Positions 10,630 through 22,830 of a DNA stretch of 64,000 nt are shown in pieces; the stretch's first letter is position 1, and each line of letters begins with the position of its first letter. Source of the DNA: Malachius bipustulatus (Eukaryota > Arthropoda > Insecta > Coleoptera > Melyridae). The position numbers were made by a program, and so were the translations under genes. The notes under the pieces were generated by a model. That model was not told where the DNA came from. It did no database searches and was given only the letters and a program-made list of their open reading frames with translations. The stretch is from NCBI GenBank assembly GCA_910589415.1, contig OU342630.1, positions 65,964,186 to 66,028,185 on the forward strand. The letters run 5' to 3'.

Positions 10630-12689
10630 TCTTATCATCAGTATAATTTTATCTTTGAGCGCTTCTTTTTTTCATATGGCTGTTTTATTATGGCAGATTG
10701 TCTTTTTTTTATTTGTTTTATTTTTATTTTATTGATTTTATTTTATGAATTAGTCATTTTATTTGGTCCAGTATAAATTGGTCCAGGATTTAACAAAGTG
10801 TTTGGAGAAAATTTTAATAACTGTTACTTGAGTAGAGATGCCTCTCTGGTAAAAAAAATAATTTAACCAAGAGGATCTTCATACAGTGGTACATAATTTC
10901 ATTGAGGAACTAAAATAAAATAGGTGATTTTATAAATCTAACATCGTTATAACGATTTTTGAAGCCTTCCATGTAGAAATTACTGTAAGAACAGGTCGAG
11001 CAGTATCATTAATGAAGGCATATTAACCTGTTTGGTCTTTTAGAATAATTCCACCTCCCGTTTTTGCGATAAAAAGATGAGTACGAAGGCGTAGAGTAGC
11101 TCGCTGGTGATAATCTGCGTTTTGCAATCGTGTAACACACTAGATCCATCCATCATTCTCTCTCATACTCTGTGACCGGGCTTCAGAGCCCGCTAAGAAC
11201 GTTCTTCGTTCTCCGAAGAACCTGTCCTGTTCTCAGGCTTCGCACCTGCCGTCTAGGAATTCCAGAGCAATAAACCGGAGATTTCTAGCATCTCAAAGGT
11301 ATATTACAGGTGCGTTTCGCTAATTCTTTATCAGGAATACCATTTTTTTTATAAAAATACCTACTCACATTGTTGGATTTGGAATCGGGGAGATTTTTCT
11401 CATCGACTTGCTGAATAATTTTTTAATTTGGTGCGAAAGTGTGTTTTTTTTTCAGAAATATTTTATGAATAATTTCTGATCCTTATCATCATTAGGTGAT
11501 GATTTATGAATTATATCTGGAATTTTATTGCGATGCAGGGTTAAGAAAAAAATTCGTTATAACTTAATTTTGTGTAAATTCTTCTTTTTTAGTGTTTATA
11601 GGCTTTAGCTTTTACCAGCTATTTGGCCAGAACATAATGTTGTATAAATATTTATCGTGTTTAAACACCATTATTTATTTTTATTATTGGATAAGTTTAG
11701 GTAAAAGAAAATTTTCTATGTACCTACCTAAGACTTTTCGGGAAAATAGCATGGAATAGCTGAATTACTTTTGTTGGTATATGTATTTACAAATATTCTG
11801 ATTTTTATCCAGTCTATATTATTATAGTTCAAAACACAATTACAACAAAAATACGACTTCCTTTTACTCCTTCTGACTTCATTTTTTTTTACCAAAGATG
11901 AATGATCACCTATTGAAAACCACTTGAATTTTGTTCGATTTTTAATATTTTAAAATATAATTGATTAGGTATATTGTGTTCGAATAATTTTTGGGTAATC
12001 CTCGTATTTCCTAAAAATATTAATTCATAGAATCCTGGAAAGAGAAGGAACTTCGTTAGCACATTCAGCCATGAATATATAATTCGAGTCCGATAAGTAT
12101 AATAATAACTTCCAAGATGTCGTTCGTCGGCTTAAAGCCAGTTTCTTGATTTTGCACCGGCGACATTCCTTCAAACGCTTTTATACTGGCTTACCTTTAA
12201 AGTTGCCACTAAAAAATTCCAGTTCGTATATTTTCCTTAAACTTGTCAAGAATACAGATTTATCTATTCGCATTATCAAAATTTATCTATTTCACATTAG
12301 AAATAAGTCGATGGTATTCTATGAGAAAAGGTCATTAAGAATTTTAATCTTTAAGAGTTCAATTTATATGTTGTTGGTCTCAATAAAAGATTACAATGTG
12401 CTTGTATTACGATAATAACTCATAAAAATCCTGTCAATTAAAAAATGCCTAATTGTATTCTGATGCAAAATAATATACCACCACTTGCGAGAAAATGTAG
12501 GAGAACTGTTATTTTGCAATTTACAACATTGCAACATGTTATATAAATAAGGTATCAATAAGCTTATCTTATATTTCAGTTATACTGATATTCTTCAAGC
12601 TTCAGAATAAACTTTCCAGCTCCTAATTTCATATTTTTCTCTTTAAAGAATGAACTAAGAATAAGAAAAAAATATTAAATGAAGGGTTA
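10630..12689. other. AT-rich spacer, with a more GC-rich hairpin-rich patch at 11150-11300
   Basis: Most of this interval is AT-rich with no gene. The patch at 11150-11300 contains two adjacent short hairpins, CGGGCTTCAGAGCCCG and TTCTTCGTTCTCCGAAGAA, and is clearly richer in GC. Its function is unknown. The 89-codon frame at 12146-12415 is low-complexity and not supported. Confidence 0.35.
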
Positions 12690-12693
12690 TTAA

Positions 12694-13152
12694 CCCTTAG
12701 TTGGTAACATACTTTTTTTCACTTTATAAGTAACATCCGTCTCCCAGTCGGTGATCATATTACAGTTCCAGCATTATAGGTAACATCCGCCGCTCAGTCG
12801 GAATAGGTATTATAATACTATATGTATAATTACATATTTATTCGAATGTATTCTAGTAAACACAAATATATTTTATTAAAATAAGACTTATTTCATTTTT
12901 ATACATTTTTTTATATATTATACCTTTTCATTCACCATACTTTCGACCAACAGCCGACTGAGAGATGGACTGAAATATATCGTTCTGAGTAACACCCGTC
13001 TCACAGACGTATTTTCGCGAAGGCGGCTATGGACTTTTTGGCAACCAACTAGAACATACCTAATACGAAATTTTTGTACATTCATTCGTTTGGATTCAGC
13101 GCAGCATCAAAACTTGGCATCCGTCTCAGAGTCGGATGTTACCAACTAAGGG
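12694..13152. mobile_element. 459-bp piggyBac-type MITE at a TTAA site
   Basis: The element begins CCCTTAGTTGGTAAC and ends with the exact complement, GTTACCAACTAAGGG. It is flanked on both sides by TTAA (12690-12693 and 13153-13156), the target duplication used by piggyBac-family transposases, whose ends typically start with CCC. Inside, sequences of the form TAACATCCGTCTCNCAGTCGG recur in both orientations (near 12729, 12779, 12950, 12990 and 13117), possible transposase-binding repeats. There is no open reading frame, so it would rely on a transposase from elsewhere. Confidence 0.88.
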
Positions 13153-13156
13153 TTAA

Positions 13157-14235
13157 AAAAAAAAATTATATAAGGGATTTTGGTTTAAAAAAATCTTAGG
13201 AAGATATGTGAGCTGAAGTTAAATATAAAAGATAAATAGTAAATAACATGAGTAAAATGAGTTTTAAAATTTGTTCACCAAAAATTACGAAAATCCCCCC
13301 CTCCAATCAACATAATGATTATGTAGTGTTATACCGCTTATAGCAGTACACTTCTTGGAAAACCTGTAGACAATGTCGAATTCGTAGACTGCTTTGCCCG
13401 AAATTGGGAAAGGAGAACAACCGGAATGCCTCTTCGGAAACAAAACAATATTCCTTCTTAGCCTCCAGCAGTGGAAGTTAACTTCGTGCAGACGATTAGC
13501 TCTTCTCATGGAAAATTTAAGTACATGTGTTCAGCGAACCTCATTACGTAGCTAGTTAAATTTTATCGTCGAGTAATTTGCTGCAGCTATCGAGCATGCG
13601 TACTGGAATTGAGACGTAGGCGGCCTTTAAATTGCTAAATCATCGATTTAGAAATAAGGCATTAAACCAATACTGCGAACCTTGACTTTTGATATGTCGC
13701 TTTGACTGATATTTTCAAATAATAATTATTCATAGAGCCCATTGAATTTTCAGGAAATTTAATGGCTCCTGAGCGTAATCAAAACAGGTTTCCTAGCCAA
13801 AAGATCAATAAAATACTATTGCTACTATTGATATAAGTAATAAATAAAAGATAATAAACATAATAAACAAAAGCAGACACATAAAATGTCAAAATCAAGA
13901 TCAAAATTAATTTACTTATATTTTTTCTAAAGTTTAAATTTAAAAACACACCATTTACGACATTTTAATATAATAATTATGATTTTTTGAAGTATTTTTA
14001 AGTTTTTACATGTTTTTTACATTTATTTATGAGTGAACAAGAGACCAATCGGTCTCGAAACGTTTCATTTGTATAAAAATATTTTTGAAAAATAGTATTT
14101 TAAAATCGAACCTAAAACCCAAAACAAAGAAGAAAATTTAACAACTAGTAATAAATAACTATGCATCAAAATGTTCTAGATAACTGTCCGTTTTCGAGCT
14201 TAAGCATGGTGATTTCTCTTATCTTGATAGATACG
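13157..14235. other. AT-rich spacer with no gene
   Basis: Nothing coding is supported; the 74-codon - strand frame at 13285-13509 matches no family known to me. The interval includes the short structured motif at 14028-14068, described separately. Confidence 0.4.
14028..14068 (+). ncRNA. Degenerate hammerhead-ribozyme-like hairpin
   Basis: The segment has the stem GAGACC-AATC-GGTCTC followed directly by GAAACG, as in stem II plus the GAAA core of hammerhead ribozymes carried by Penelope-like and other retroelements in animals. The expected upstream core CUGANGA is replaced by GUGAACA, with an extra A before the stem. Two core positions therefore differ and self-cleavage is doubtful. It is probably the tail of an old retroelement, followed by TTTGTATAAAAATATT-type sequence. 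Confidence 0.3.
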
Positions 14236-14502
14236 AAGTTGGTTAAATTGGGGCAAAGCTGCATATTAATGTTGAATGGACAGCTTTTGACGACTTATGT
14301 ATGACCACAAAAAATAATTTATTAATTTTCAACAATAGAAAGAAATGTGGCTAAAATAATAAATTTTCATTTTTCAGGATATTTGAGGATATTTGAGGAT
14401 ATTTCAGGATATTTCATTTCAGCAACGACTGAAAATATCTTAATTTTTTTCAGATTATTAGCATAATAATAATATGCAGCTTTTCCCCAATTTAACCGAC
14501 TA
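14236..14502. mobile_element. Small palindromic repeat related to the 26.6-kb element
   Basis: The left end GTTGGTTAAATTGGGG and the right end CCCCAATTTAACCGAC are inverted copies, and the similarity continues through GCATATTA. The interior contains TTTTCAGGATATTT and TTTATTAATTTTCAACAATA, which also occur in the arms of the palindrome at 26569-27495, so it looks like a shortened relative. A 10-bp tandem repeat (14376-14415) has grown inside it. Confidence 0.7.
14376..14415. repeat. 10-bp tandem repeat, four units
   Basis: Four units of AGGATATTTG or AGGATATTTC follow one another inside the small palindromic repeat. Confidence 0.85.
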
Positions 14503-14529
14503 TGAAATTTTATTGAAATTCATAGAAAA

Positions 14530-15290
14530 TAAGTAGGTATTTCAAATATTCTCTAATATTTCAAATGCCAATAGTTTTATTTCAAATACCTTAAAAATAT
14601 TTCAAATTTATTTTGAAAGCTTTTATAGGTATTTGAAATACTGCAAATTGTTTTTTAAATATCCAAAACATATTTCTAAATACTACAGATCTTTTATATA
14701 AACGGTTCACTTGAATTTGGGAGCTATAGGGATTTTACATGTAAAATCGAACAATTGCAAATACCTATTATCTTCCTCCTTGTATGTAAAAATTTAAAAG
14801 TGATAATTTGTTATGATTGGACAGTCGCTTTTCCTGCAAAGTTACATTCTAAGGCTGTTAGGGTATTTTAGCCATTTTGATTAAAACTCTGTTAATTTTA
14901 ATTGAAAAAAATCTGTTTCGTCGCTTTCCAAAATTATAAACAGTTTTTGGGATAAAACTAATTTGATTTTTGAGGGGTTGGTTCAACCCTTTGCAATAAT
15001 TCAAGTACTCATTCTATTGCTTCAAATAGTAAGTATTTGCAATGTCGTACCTACCAGTACCTACCAGTATTTATTTGAAATCCCAAGCGAAGAAATAATA
15101 CCTGTATTTCTGAAAATCAAATACCAAATCCAAATACTCGACCAAAAGATTTCAAATACCAAGCACCAAATTCAGATAACCGAAAGGATTTTAAATAAAG
15201 TGCTCCAATACCGAAATTATTTGAAATATCTTTCTAATTACTTTTATTTCAAATACTGGACAGTTCTGATACAAGCAAACTCAATTTTTA
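14530..15290. repeat. Cluster of ATTTCAAATAC / GTATTTGAAAT words
   Basis: The word ATTTCAAATAC or its complement, or close variants, recurs many times in both orientations through this stretch. It is an irregular array, not a strict tandem. The + strand frame at 14963-15331 is translated from this low-complexity DNA and is not supported as a gene. The element type is unknown; ends of an old DNA transposon are one possibility. Confidence 0.55.
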
Positions 15291-17140
15291 TTGAACAAAG
15301 GAAGTACCTAAGATGTTGCGTAGATACCTAAATAAATGAAAAATTCAAACAAATACAATAATATAGGTAGGTACACATTTTTTCAGAATACAAATAAAAG
15401 GCGAGTTGAGGCAACATAAATGAAAAAAAGCCCACTAAAGTATACACAGTTAGACCATAATCGTTCTAAACGGACACAAGTGACAGCATAACATTTTTAA
15501 TGGTAATTTTTGATGTTGCCTGTAAATTTTTTATTCCAAGCAATACCGTATGTAAGTGTGCTATTTTGACATGTAGATCAATTCCAGAGTTTGATCCAGG
15601 CAGTAGGGCGTCCCATATAAAACCATATATAAACCCCGTCGAGGTGCTTATTATTCATGGAAGCAATGGAAGCAGATTTCTGTAGCGAAAATGCAGATAT
15701 CTCTGTTATTCGACTTTTATATGTCATTTTTATTCACAGTGAGTATCTAGAGGGAGATTTGGCCGACTGCATATTTATTTTCAGCATGAAGTGAGGTTGT
15801 ACCCTCTAAGAAGGGAAGTGGGAGGACAAGGAGCACAATTGCTGTCGAGAGGCACCGTTTTACATTGTGGCAAATTGTGTTAATAGTCCTGACTAGAGAC
15901 GTAAAACGCTTCTTATGACTCTGCAGGCTCCACTTCGATGGAAACGGATTAAATCAACTGCAGCAAGGCTCACGAGAAACATTTTAATGAAATCTTCTTC
16001 GCAAACTTACACACGTTACCAAACATTGAAACACATTTGAAAAGCAAATGTCTGTACTCTTTCTTAGCATAATATATTTAATTTTTCTTCCAAAAATGTA
16101 ATTAATTAAATAAATTGAATAAAATGTTGACTAAATCTGATTTAAAACCTGAACTAATGAAATGATTCTAGAGCTATTTCATAATTTCCGGTTAGGTTTG
16201 TAAACTCAGAATTAGATTGGAGAAAATGTAAGACATCATTCCTGCGAATAACAAATAAAACTTCATAAGTGTCTTTCTCAAATATTCATATATGGGATGC
16301 CATCTGCAACTTGAAATTTCAGGATGTTTTCGAGTTACACGTACTGCTATTCCTTGATTTTCAAACATATCGACAATTTGATCAATAACTTTTCAACTAT
16401 ATGAGCACCATAAATAAGTTCATCGTTTGAAAACAGCCAGTTGGTAATAATTAATGCATTCTTGTAGTTTTTTTTATGAATCCTGGTCACCTGTAGATGT
16501 GGATAGATTCTTGTTTAAATCAAGGCGATTCCCATCAAAAGCTCACGAAGACCACGGTTGGTCATCTCCAGCAGTGAGCAGGTGATGACTGAGTATCTAC
16601 CTATAAAAATGTGCTATATAGATACAATTTTAATCACTGCTCATTTTTATAATAAATTTACGGTTCTCTGCTTTTAAAATACGCACAAGACTGAGATTAG
16701 CTATCCAGTATGTTAAATCACTCGCAGTTTTTTTGTTGGGAAGCTAAATAAATCATCAAGGATTGTTACTAATTTCATTAGAATCAAGTATATTTTTGTT
16801 CGCTGTATTGAATGTTTAGGTATAGGTACAACGCTCAACATATTAGCTGGAATTTAAAAACACTGAATGTTTTTAGATTAATGGTTGACCGGTCCTGAAT
16901 TTTCTATTTATTTGTGTTCAATTCCCGATAGTTTCTCAGCATGTGGCTCATTCGCACATTTTAACCCGATATTATGTGTAAGTATACAAGGAGTGTGTGA
17001 TTATATGTACCTAGTTGTTAATCGTTACTTTTTCCTCATATTTTTTTTCATTAAATTTATGTTTCCAATTCTATGTATTCTTTTTTTTTAATTATTATTT
17101 TTTTTTTAATTGTTGTGTCATTATTTTTTATTCATTTGTT
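15291..17140. other. AT-rich DNA with no recognised gene
   Basis: A TATA-like CATATATAAACCCC at about 15624-15640 is the only promoter-like word, with no coding region linked to it. The low-complexity frames at 16885-17091 and 17015-17326 have no family signature. Confidence 0.4.
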
Positions 17141-17144
17141 CATT

Positions 17145-17562
17145 GTTTTTATTTTCTGTTTCTGGCGATATGCCCGTCTTGCAGAGTAGATCTTGCTGTT
17201 TCATCTGCTACTTCATTGTCTCTGATACCAGAGCCCTTTGATACATGCAAATACGATTGGTTTTCCCTTTTCCTGTGGATCGGATATTTTTTCAAAAGCT
17301 GCCTGGATGAGGTATGTCCATTTTGAAAAAGGAGACATATGATGGATCTTATCAATAAAGCTCTTGCTATCTGTTAATAACACCATCGACTAGTTCATGT
17401 GAGTTTTCCAAATAAATTAGAGCTTCGAGAATATTTCTGCTAATTATAATATGGAGAATTGCTGTGTTAGTTTCCATTTTCTGACGGTGTTGGCTTATGG
17501 ATCGTGTATTACATACTGTGGAAGTCTCATTCTTGGATCCATCTGTATTGATGATTTGGTAA
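17145..17562 (-). pseudogene. RNase H domain fragment of a non-LTR retrotransposon
   Basis: Read on the - strand and across frame changes, three RNase H signatures appear in order: INTDGSKNET near 17552-17520, LTDSKSFIDKI near 17375-17345, and GIRDNEVADETAR near 17225-17185. These match the first aspartate region, the second aspartate region (TDS) and the late GI-x-GNE-x-AD block of RNase H domains that follow the reverse transcriptase in I/R1/Loa-type elements. The domain would remove the RNA strand during reverse transcription. Stops and frameshifts between the blocks mark it as dead. No reverse transcriptase is seen upstream, where a palindromic element begins at about 17611. Confidence 0.75.
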
Positions 17563-17610
17563 TAACATGAGCATATTATGGTTCATATCGCCAGAGAGGA
17601 ATTCATTACA

Positions 17611-18433
17611 CAGTGTGCTTCTCAAAAATAACGAATTCATTTTCATTTTCTCAGTTAATATTTTTGTTGAATTGAAAAAAAAACGCAATAGGTAAATTTT
17701 TGAATTTAGTTTGTGTTCTATTATTGACGTGACATTTTTTTTATACAGGTTGTTCCTTGTTTCACTAATGACGTCATAGCAGTTTTTTTAAATAGGTAAC
17801 CGTGTATATTAATACATTTTCAGTTTTTCAGAAAATCCAGTAAAAGCGGATTTTACAGTTGCAGTTTAAAATGAGTCGGTTGTGAGTTATAAACAAATGA
17901 AAATCACAATTTTTAATTTTGAAAACAGTTTTCATCATAAACGGTTCCAAATATCTCAAAACGGCTTACATGTCTCATCTTAATTTTTCGCATGGTATCC
18001 TACTATGTGGAAAAAAATGTGAAAAAAAAGATGATGGAAATTATTATACATATATTTTCATTCGTCCTGTATTAAAATTTCATACACTGTAAAATAACAC
18101 ATGAAAAGTTGAGATAGGGACACGTTGGCCGTTTTTCGATTTCTAGTGGTTTTCATTTTGAGCTGCTTTGAAAATTAAAAATTGCGATTTTCATTTGTTT
18201 ATAACTCGTAACCTACTCAATTTTAAATGCAATTCAGTAAGACAAAAAGTAATAATATACAGGCTGTCCCATCAAACAATAAATACAAAACTGAGCCAAG
18301 GATCATCCTGCATAAAAAAATGTTACGTCACTAGAACATAACATAATTACAAAATTTGACTTGTTTCGTTTTTTTTAATTATACAAATATTAACCGAGAA
18401 AATGAATTTATCCGTTACTTTTGAGAAGAACTG
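17611..18433. mobile_element. Palindromic TA-type element of the AAACGGCTTACATG family
   Basis: The left end CAGTGTGCTTCTCAAAA and the right end (in reverse) CAGTTCTTCTCAAAAG are imperfect inverted copies, and the right end is followed by TA. The arms carry TGACGTCAT or GTGACGTAAC, GTTATAAACAAATGAAAATC and AAACGGCTTACATGT in mirror order. Its ends resemble those of the 4.59-5.33 kb element. There is no coding capacity. The left border is uncertain by a few bases. Confidence 0.75.
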
Positions 18434-18440
18434 TAGTATA

Positions 18441-18870
18441 CAGGGTGTCAATTTGAAAACTTGCCACCCCTTAATTCTCCCTGGAAAAATGTTTCTCAAA
18501 GACATCCCGAAACAGGCCAATTTTTAAATTTAATTTATGTTCTCTTGAAGTGAAAAGATATACAGGGTGTTCCTTGACTCAGTAATGACGAAGTTGTCTA
18601 TTTTTTTTAAATGGGACACCCTGTATAATAATACATTTTTAAATTGTCTGAGAAAATCAAGTAAAAATGGTTTCTACAGTTGGAGTTTAAACTGATTAGC
18701 TTATGCGTTATAAACAAATAAAAATCACAATTTTAAATTTTCTTCAGGCTCGAGATTTATGAAAACGGCTTACATGTCCGTATCTTAACTTTTAAAGCGT
18801 TATCCTATTGTGTAGATGAAATTTTTATACCCAGGGTGATGGAAATTAATAGATTTTTCGTCACCCTGTA
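18441..18870. mobile_element. Further copy of the TACAGGGTG / AAACGGCTTACATG family
   Basis: The copy starts CAGGGTGTCAATTTG after TATA and contains a second internal CAGGGTGTTCC, then GGGACACCCTGTATAAT, GAAAACGGCTTACATGTCC, ATCCTATTGTGTAGATG and a closing CACCCTGTATAAAAATTTC. It directly adjoins the previous element, so either two members landed side by side or one recombined. Confidence 0.7.
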
Positions 18871-19019
18871 TAAAAATTTCATCATAATTTATTAAGCATG
18901 ATTCCTTGCCAGACTGCTATGTTTTGACAAATCTGCTTGTCAATTATTGATTATGATTTAAATTGAAACATTTTGGAGTGTATAGCAGTTTAGAAGTTTG
19001 CTTACGTGGTCCATTTCTC

Positions 19020-19425
19020 ATACTCTTCACAGCACTGTGTTACCAATGGAATACCTCAGGGGTCTGTTTTGGGGCGGATTCTTTTTATTGCTTACATTGA
19101 CCTGACCTGGCCTTGCTGGTGATAATAAATCTCATTCTGTGTTCTACGAAGATGTTTAAAGATTTCTGGCTGCACCAATTCATACCATGGAGGCTTGCAA
19201 ATGGATCTCCTGATAGATATTAACGACAGGTGTTACGGTTGACTTATTTAATAATTGAACGTGAATAAGTAAATATTTTTCTATCCAGAATCGAATAACC
19301 CCAAATCCTTACTCGATTATAAGGGTAGTCTTGTGAGGGTTGAAAATTCCTACAATGATCTGGGAGTGTTGGTAAAGTCTGACCTGGACGGGGCACCTCA
19401 TACATTACCATAAACCTAGCCGCTG
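19020..19425 (+). pseudogene. Reverse-transcriptase fragment of a Jockey-like element
   Basis: The + strand reads GIPQGSVLGRILFIAYIDL from 19048, the motif of reverse-transcriptase block 4 in non-LTR elements (G-[IV]-P-Q-G-S-x-L-G-P). About 70 bases later VFYEDV stands where the catalytic FADDV should be, so the first catalytic aspartate is changed and a stop follows. Farther on, NDLGVLVKSDL corresponds to the KDLGVIFDTEL block of the intact element at 45.4-49.7 kb. Several stops make it a clear pseudogene. It is in the opposite orientation to the intact element and much more diverged. Confidence 0.8.
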
Positions 19426-19429
19426 TATA

Positions 19430-20859
19430 TGGGAAATACTATATTCTGTGAGAAATTTAACATGTACCTACCTAAATTAGTCATGGGATTTGGAAAAAAA
19501 TTTATGTCTGAAATTGAAACTGAAAACTCTAAAATCTTCTGATTATCCCCAGTTTTAGAGATTCAATCCCAGGCGTGAATTTTTTTGAAGCCTCCATAAA
19601 TCACGTTTTCATTTGGCTCAAACGATGTACCAACCTATTGTTACTCATATTTTGTTTGTATAAAAAGTAAATGTTCCTATTCATATGGAACATTTCATAC
19701 AAAATATAGAAAATGGAGTGAAATATATTACAATAGCTTTATGAGATTATGACAGTATGAAAACAAAGTTTTAGATATAAACCGAAACGTAGATGGGTAA
19801 TAATTATTCATCATAGTTAAACTACAGAAAGTCAAGCAAACTAAATAATTAACAGGATGCTGGAGGAGTTTTCCACAGCAACAAAGTAATCTCATAAATA
19901 TGGTAGAGGTACTTACAAAAACGAATTATTCCCTAATCGTTTCAAAAAAATACTCACAATAAAGTGTTATTAGCATGGACGAGACTTCAATTACTTTGTT
20001 GTAATCGTATTTTGTGAAAGTACTTTGCTACAACCAGTTTTTTAGACCGTGACTTGAAAATATATTTCTAGATAGACTTCCATGAGTTCCATGTGCAAAA
20101 AATGATTCAGTGATGCCCAACTCAACCTCTCAGTCTGTAATAAAAAAAATAATATGGCGCCTCACTCAGAAACTATTTGTACTGAAAATTCCAAAATACT
20201 GTCACAACATGGGGTGCGAGATGAGATTCGAAGGCATTCTTGAATTTTGTTGCCAAGAATCGTAGACGTTTTGATATTGGTACGAGACTTGTGGCGAACC
20301 CTGTATCTAAAGACAAACTTACACATGTTTTTAAGGTTTTCTTGTATGAATGTACTTACTTGTTGTGAAAAATTGTTTCTCTACTCTCTAATATGAAAGT
20401 TTCAAACTTTCAAAGCCTGAAAGTGAGTGTTAATACTTTTAATTACAATACTGTCTTATAAACCAAAGAGCCAAGAGTAGCGGCTATACAAGAATACAAT
20501 CAAATAATGCAAATTTAATCTCATGAGGGAACACGTTAAAATTCACAAACCTCTTATTATCAAAATGAGTGACACACATTATTATTTCCACAATTTACTG
20601 AAGATTATCAAAATTTCAACAAAAATCAAATAATTCTATAATATTTTTAATTTATTGATATTGACACTTGACAGACAAAGAAATAACTGATTGTAAATGT
20701 AAAATGATTCCAAAGAATATTCTACCTAATCATTAAAAAACATAAATGGAAATAAACTACCTACCTACTAATATTGAAACGAGATTACACAGCCGTTTAC
20801 AAGCAATCTACATTATTAATTATTCTATAACCAGGAATAAAAAGCTTAGTTGAAAGGGT
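19430..20859. other. AT-rich DNA with no recognised gene
   Basis: No frame longer than chance, no long inverted repeat and no RNA gene was seen. Confidence 0.4.
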
Positions 20860-20959
20860 ACGTGTTTAATGCGAATTCTTCCTGGAAACGATTCCAAGTC
20901 CTTGCTGCTAATATAACTCAGCGCAGATATGGCCGTTTCCTGATTTTTATTTCCCCTCT

Positions 20960-21200
20960 GTATATCTATGATGTATTGCGGGAGGGGCCGTCGGAGTGGC
21001 CGATAGCGCGACCCGGCACGCGTGAGGTGAAGAATGAGAAACGGAAGCCCGAAATTAGCGAGCGCCCCCTCGTGGTTCCTCCGAAGGCCATTACCTTCTG
21101 TTTCCTCATATCCCGCGATGCACTAAAACTCACTGCGACCGCGAGTTCCGGCTGTAAAGCTGCTCGCTCGGTAATGATTTGTCGAAGCTTCTTGTGCAAA
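20960..21200. other. GC- and CpG-rich island, possible exon or promoter
   Basis: This block stands out sharply from its AT-rich surroundings and is rich in CG pairs. A + strand frame is open at 20850-21272 and a - strand frame at 20966-21199 (77 codons, MHKKLRQIITERAALQ...). Neither matches a family I know. It could be an untranslated first exon with its promoter, or a coding exon on either strand. No splice sites could be fixed. Confidence 0.35.
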
Positions 21201-21549
21201 GTTCTTGATTTATTTTATTTTCAATCAACCAATTGCAGTAAACCAAAATTTGAATGTCTATTAATATGTTAGAGAAATTCATCCCTAAAAATTAGAGATT
21301 ATGTACCCACTTAACTTATAGAGTGTAAATAAATACAGTGATGTATTTATTTTACAGGGTGGTAACACAGGATGGTCTTCACTTCTCAAGCTCCTATTAA
21401 GGCAAAAGCATTGACTACCATATCAGATATCTGGGCGTTGACAGAAGCTTAATTTGAAACAACATATTATATCGCCTTGTTGGGGGTCACTCCTGCATAG
21501 GGGAATGATCCAATACTTTGTCTTATCGAGTTGTCTGATACCAATACCT

Positions 21550-22830
21550 ACGTTTAATCTACACATCTCTCATTAGATCCAGAATCAATTACGAAATAAT
21601 TTCTTATCAAACTCCAGGATCTCATATCGTAAGACTATCGTCATACAATCGACAGACTTTCCAATCGTTACTGACGGTTTCAGCACCACTTCTATGGATA
21701 GTCTTTTTTCGCTCACAGGATAACTCGCTTTCCACTTCCGTGCGAAACTCCTATCGCTTAACTTCGCCGCCAACATATCCGCAAATCCCAATTGTTCCAA
21801 CTATCCTCTTATTTTCCAACAGTTATAAAACTCTCATCCCCCCTTTCTACCAACGTATATTGAATCTGAGACCAATTTTTACATCCCTTGGTCACAATCC
21901 ATCTCCAAAATTCTCCCAGCTTTCCGGGCCTCACCATGACTCCCCCTAAACCTAACATTATCAAGGTTCAACAAGTGCACAACCAGCAACCTGGTATTCA
22001 CGCAACAGAAACGCAACTTCCCGCTACCACAATTTTTAAGATAATTATCTACACAGCCGGATCTAACTCCGATGACAAAGTCTCCTGCTCCGTAATTTCC
22101 GCTTTTAACCAACTAACTGTATGCCCTACAAGTCTATTCAGCATTTTCCCAGCCGAATCCTACGGCATCGTTTTTGAATTGAACATGTTATCTTCATCCC
22201 AAGGATCATTTCGTTATCTGCTGCGATTCACTTAATGCTCTTCAAATCATTAACTTCATCTCCCCAAAAACTCTTTTTAGACATATGAGATCTAAACTTA
22301 GTAAATGCCCAAATAGAGTCGGTTTTTTAGGTATACATACACCCTCTCCGATGTGGGCATCGAAGGTAATCAACAAGCAGACACGTTGGCAAGGGTAGCG
22401 GCCGCATCCAGGTTCCCCGCAAAACAACGTTTCATTCCTCCGGCGATCTTAAAGCTCGCAATAGAAAGAAAATTCTTCCAATAAGGCACAACTATTGGAA
22501 CCTCACCCAATCCTTCCTCAAATCTCTTATGTTCTCTGTGTCAGCCAGCACACCTCTGCCTACCAATATTAGGAACGAGCAGGTTAATCCGCATAAAATC
22601 CGACTTGGCCATATCAGACTTACACATTATTTTCATCTTTTCAGAGAAACACCTTCTAGCTGCTATTATGCAATACTAGACTTACAATTCATTACATCTT
22701 CAGCTCATGCAAAACTCTCCAGCCATCAAGATCCAAACACAGAATCAAATTCTCCAGTGCCATCTTTGCCGACGCATACCAATTTAATTGAGGGATTCCA
22801 ATGATAAAGAGAAATGTTAAATGCTAAGTT
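21550..22830 (+). pseudogene. 3' part of an I/R1-type non-LTR retrotransposon (thumb, RNase H, C-terminus)
   Basis: The + strand gives, in order and across several frame changes: SLIRSRINYE near 21560 (the region after the reverse transcriptase, usually LVRSKLDYG), IYTAGSNSDDKV near 22048 (RNase H start, usually IYTDGSK), an ESY motif near 22155, DVGIEGNQQADTLARVAAAS near 22351 (late RNase H block) and IRLGHIRLTHYFHL near 22598 (C-terminal segment usually reading GHTRLTH). In the first block the catalytic D is A, so the enzyme is dead. The order and spacing match elements that carry RNase H, unlike the Jockey-like element at 45.4-49.7 kb. The 5' part is absent. Confidence 0.82.
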
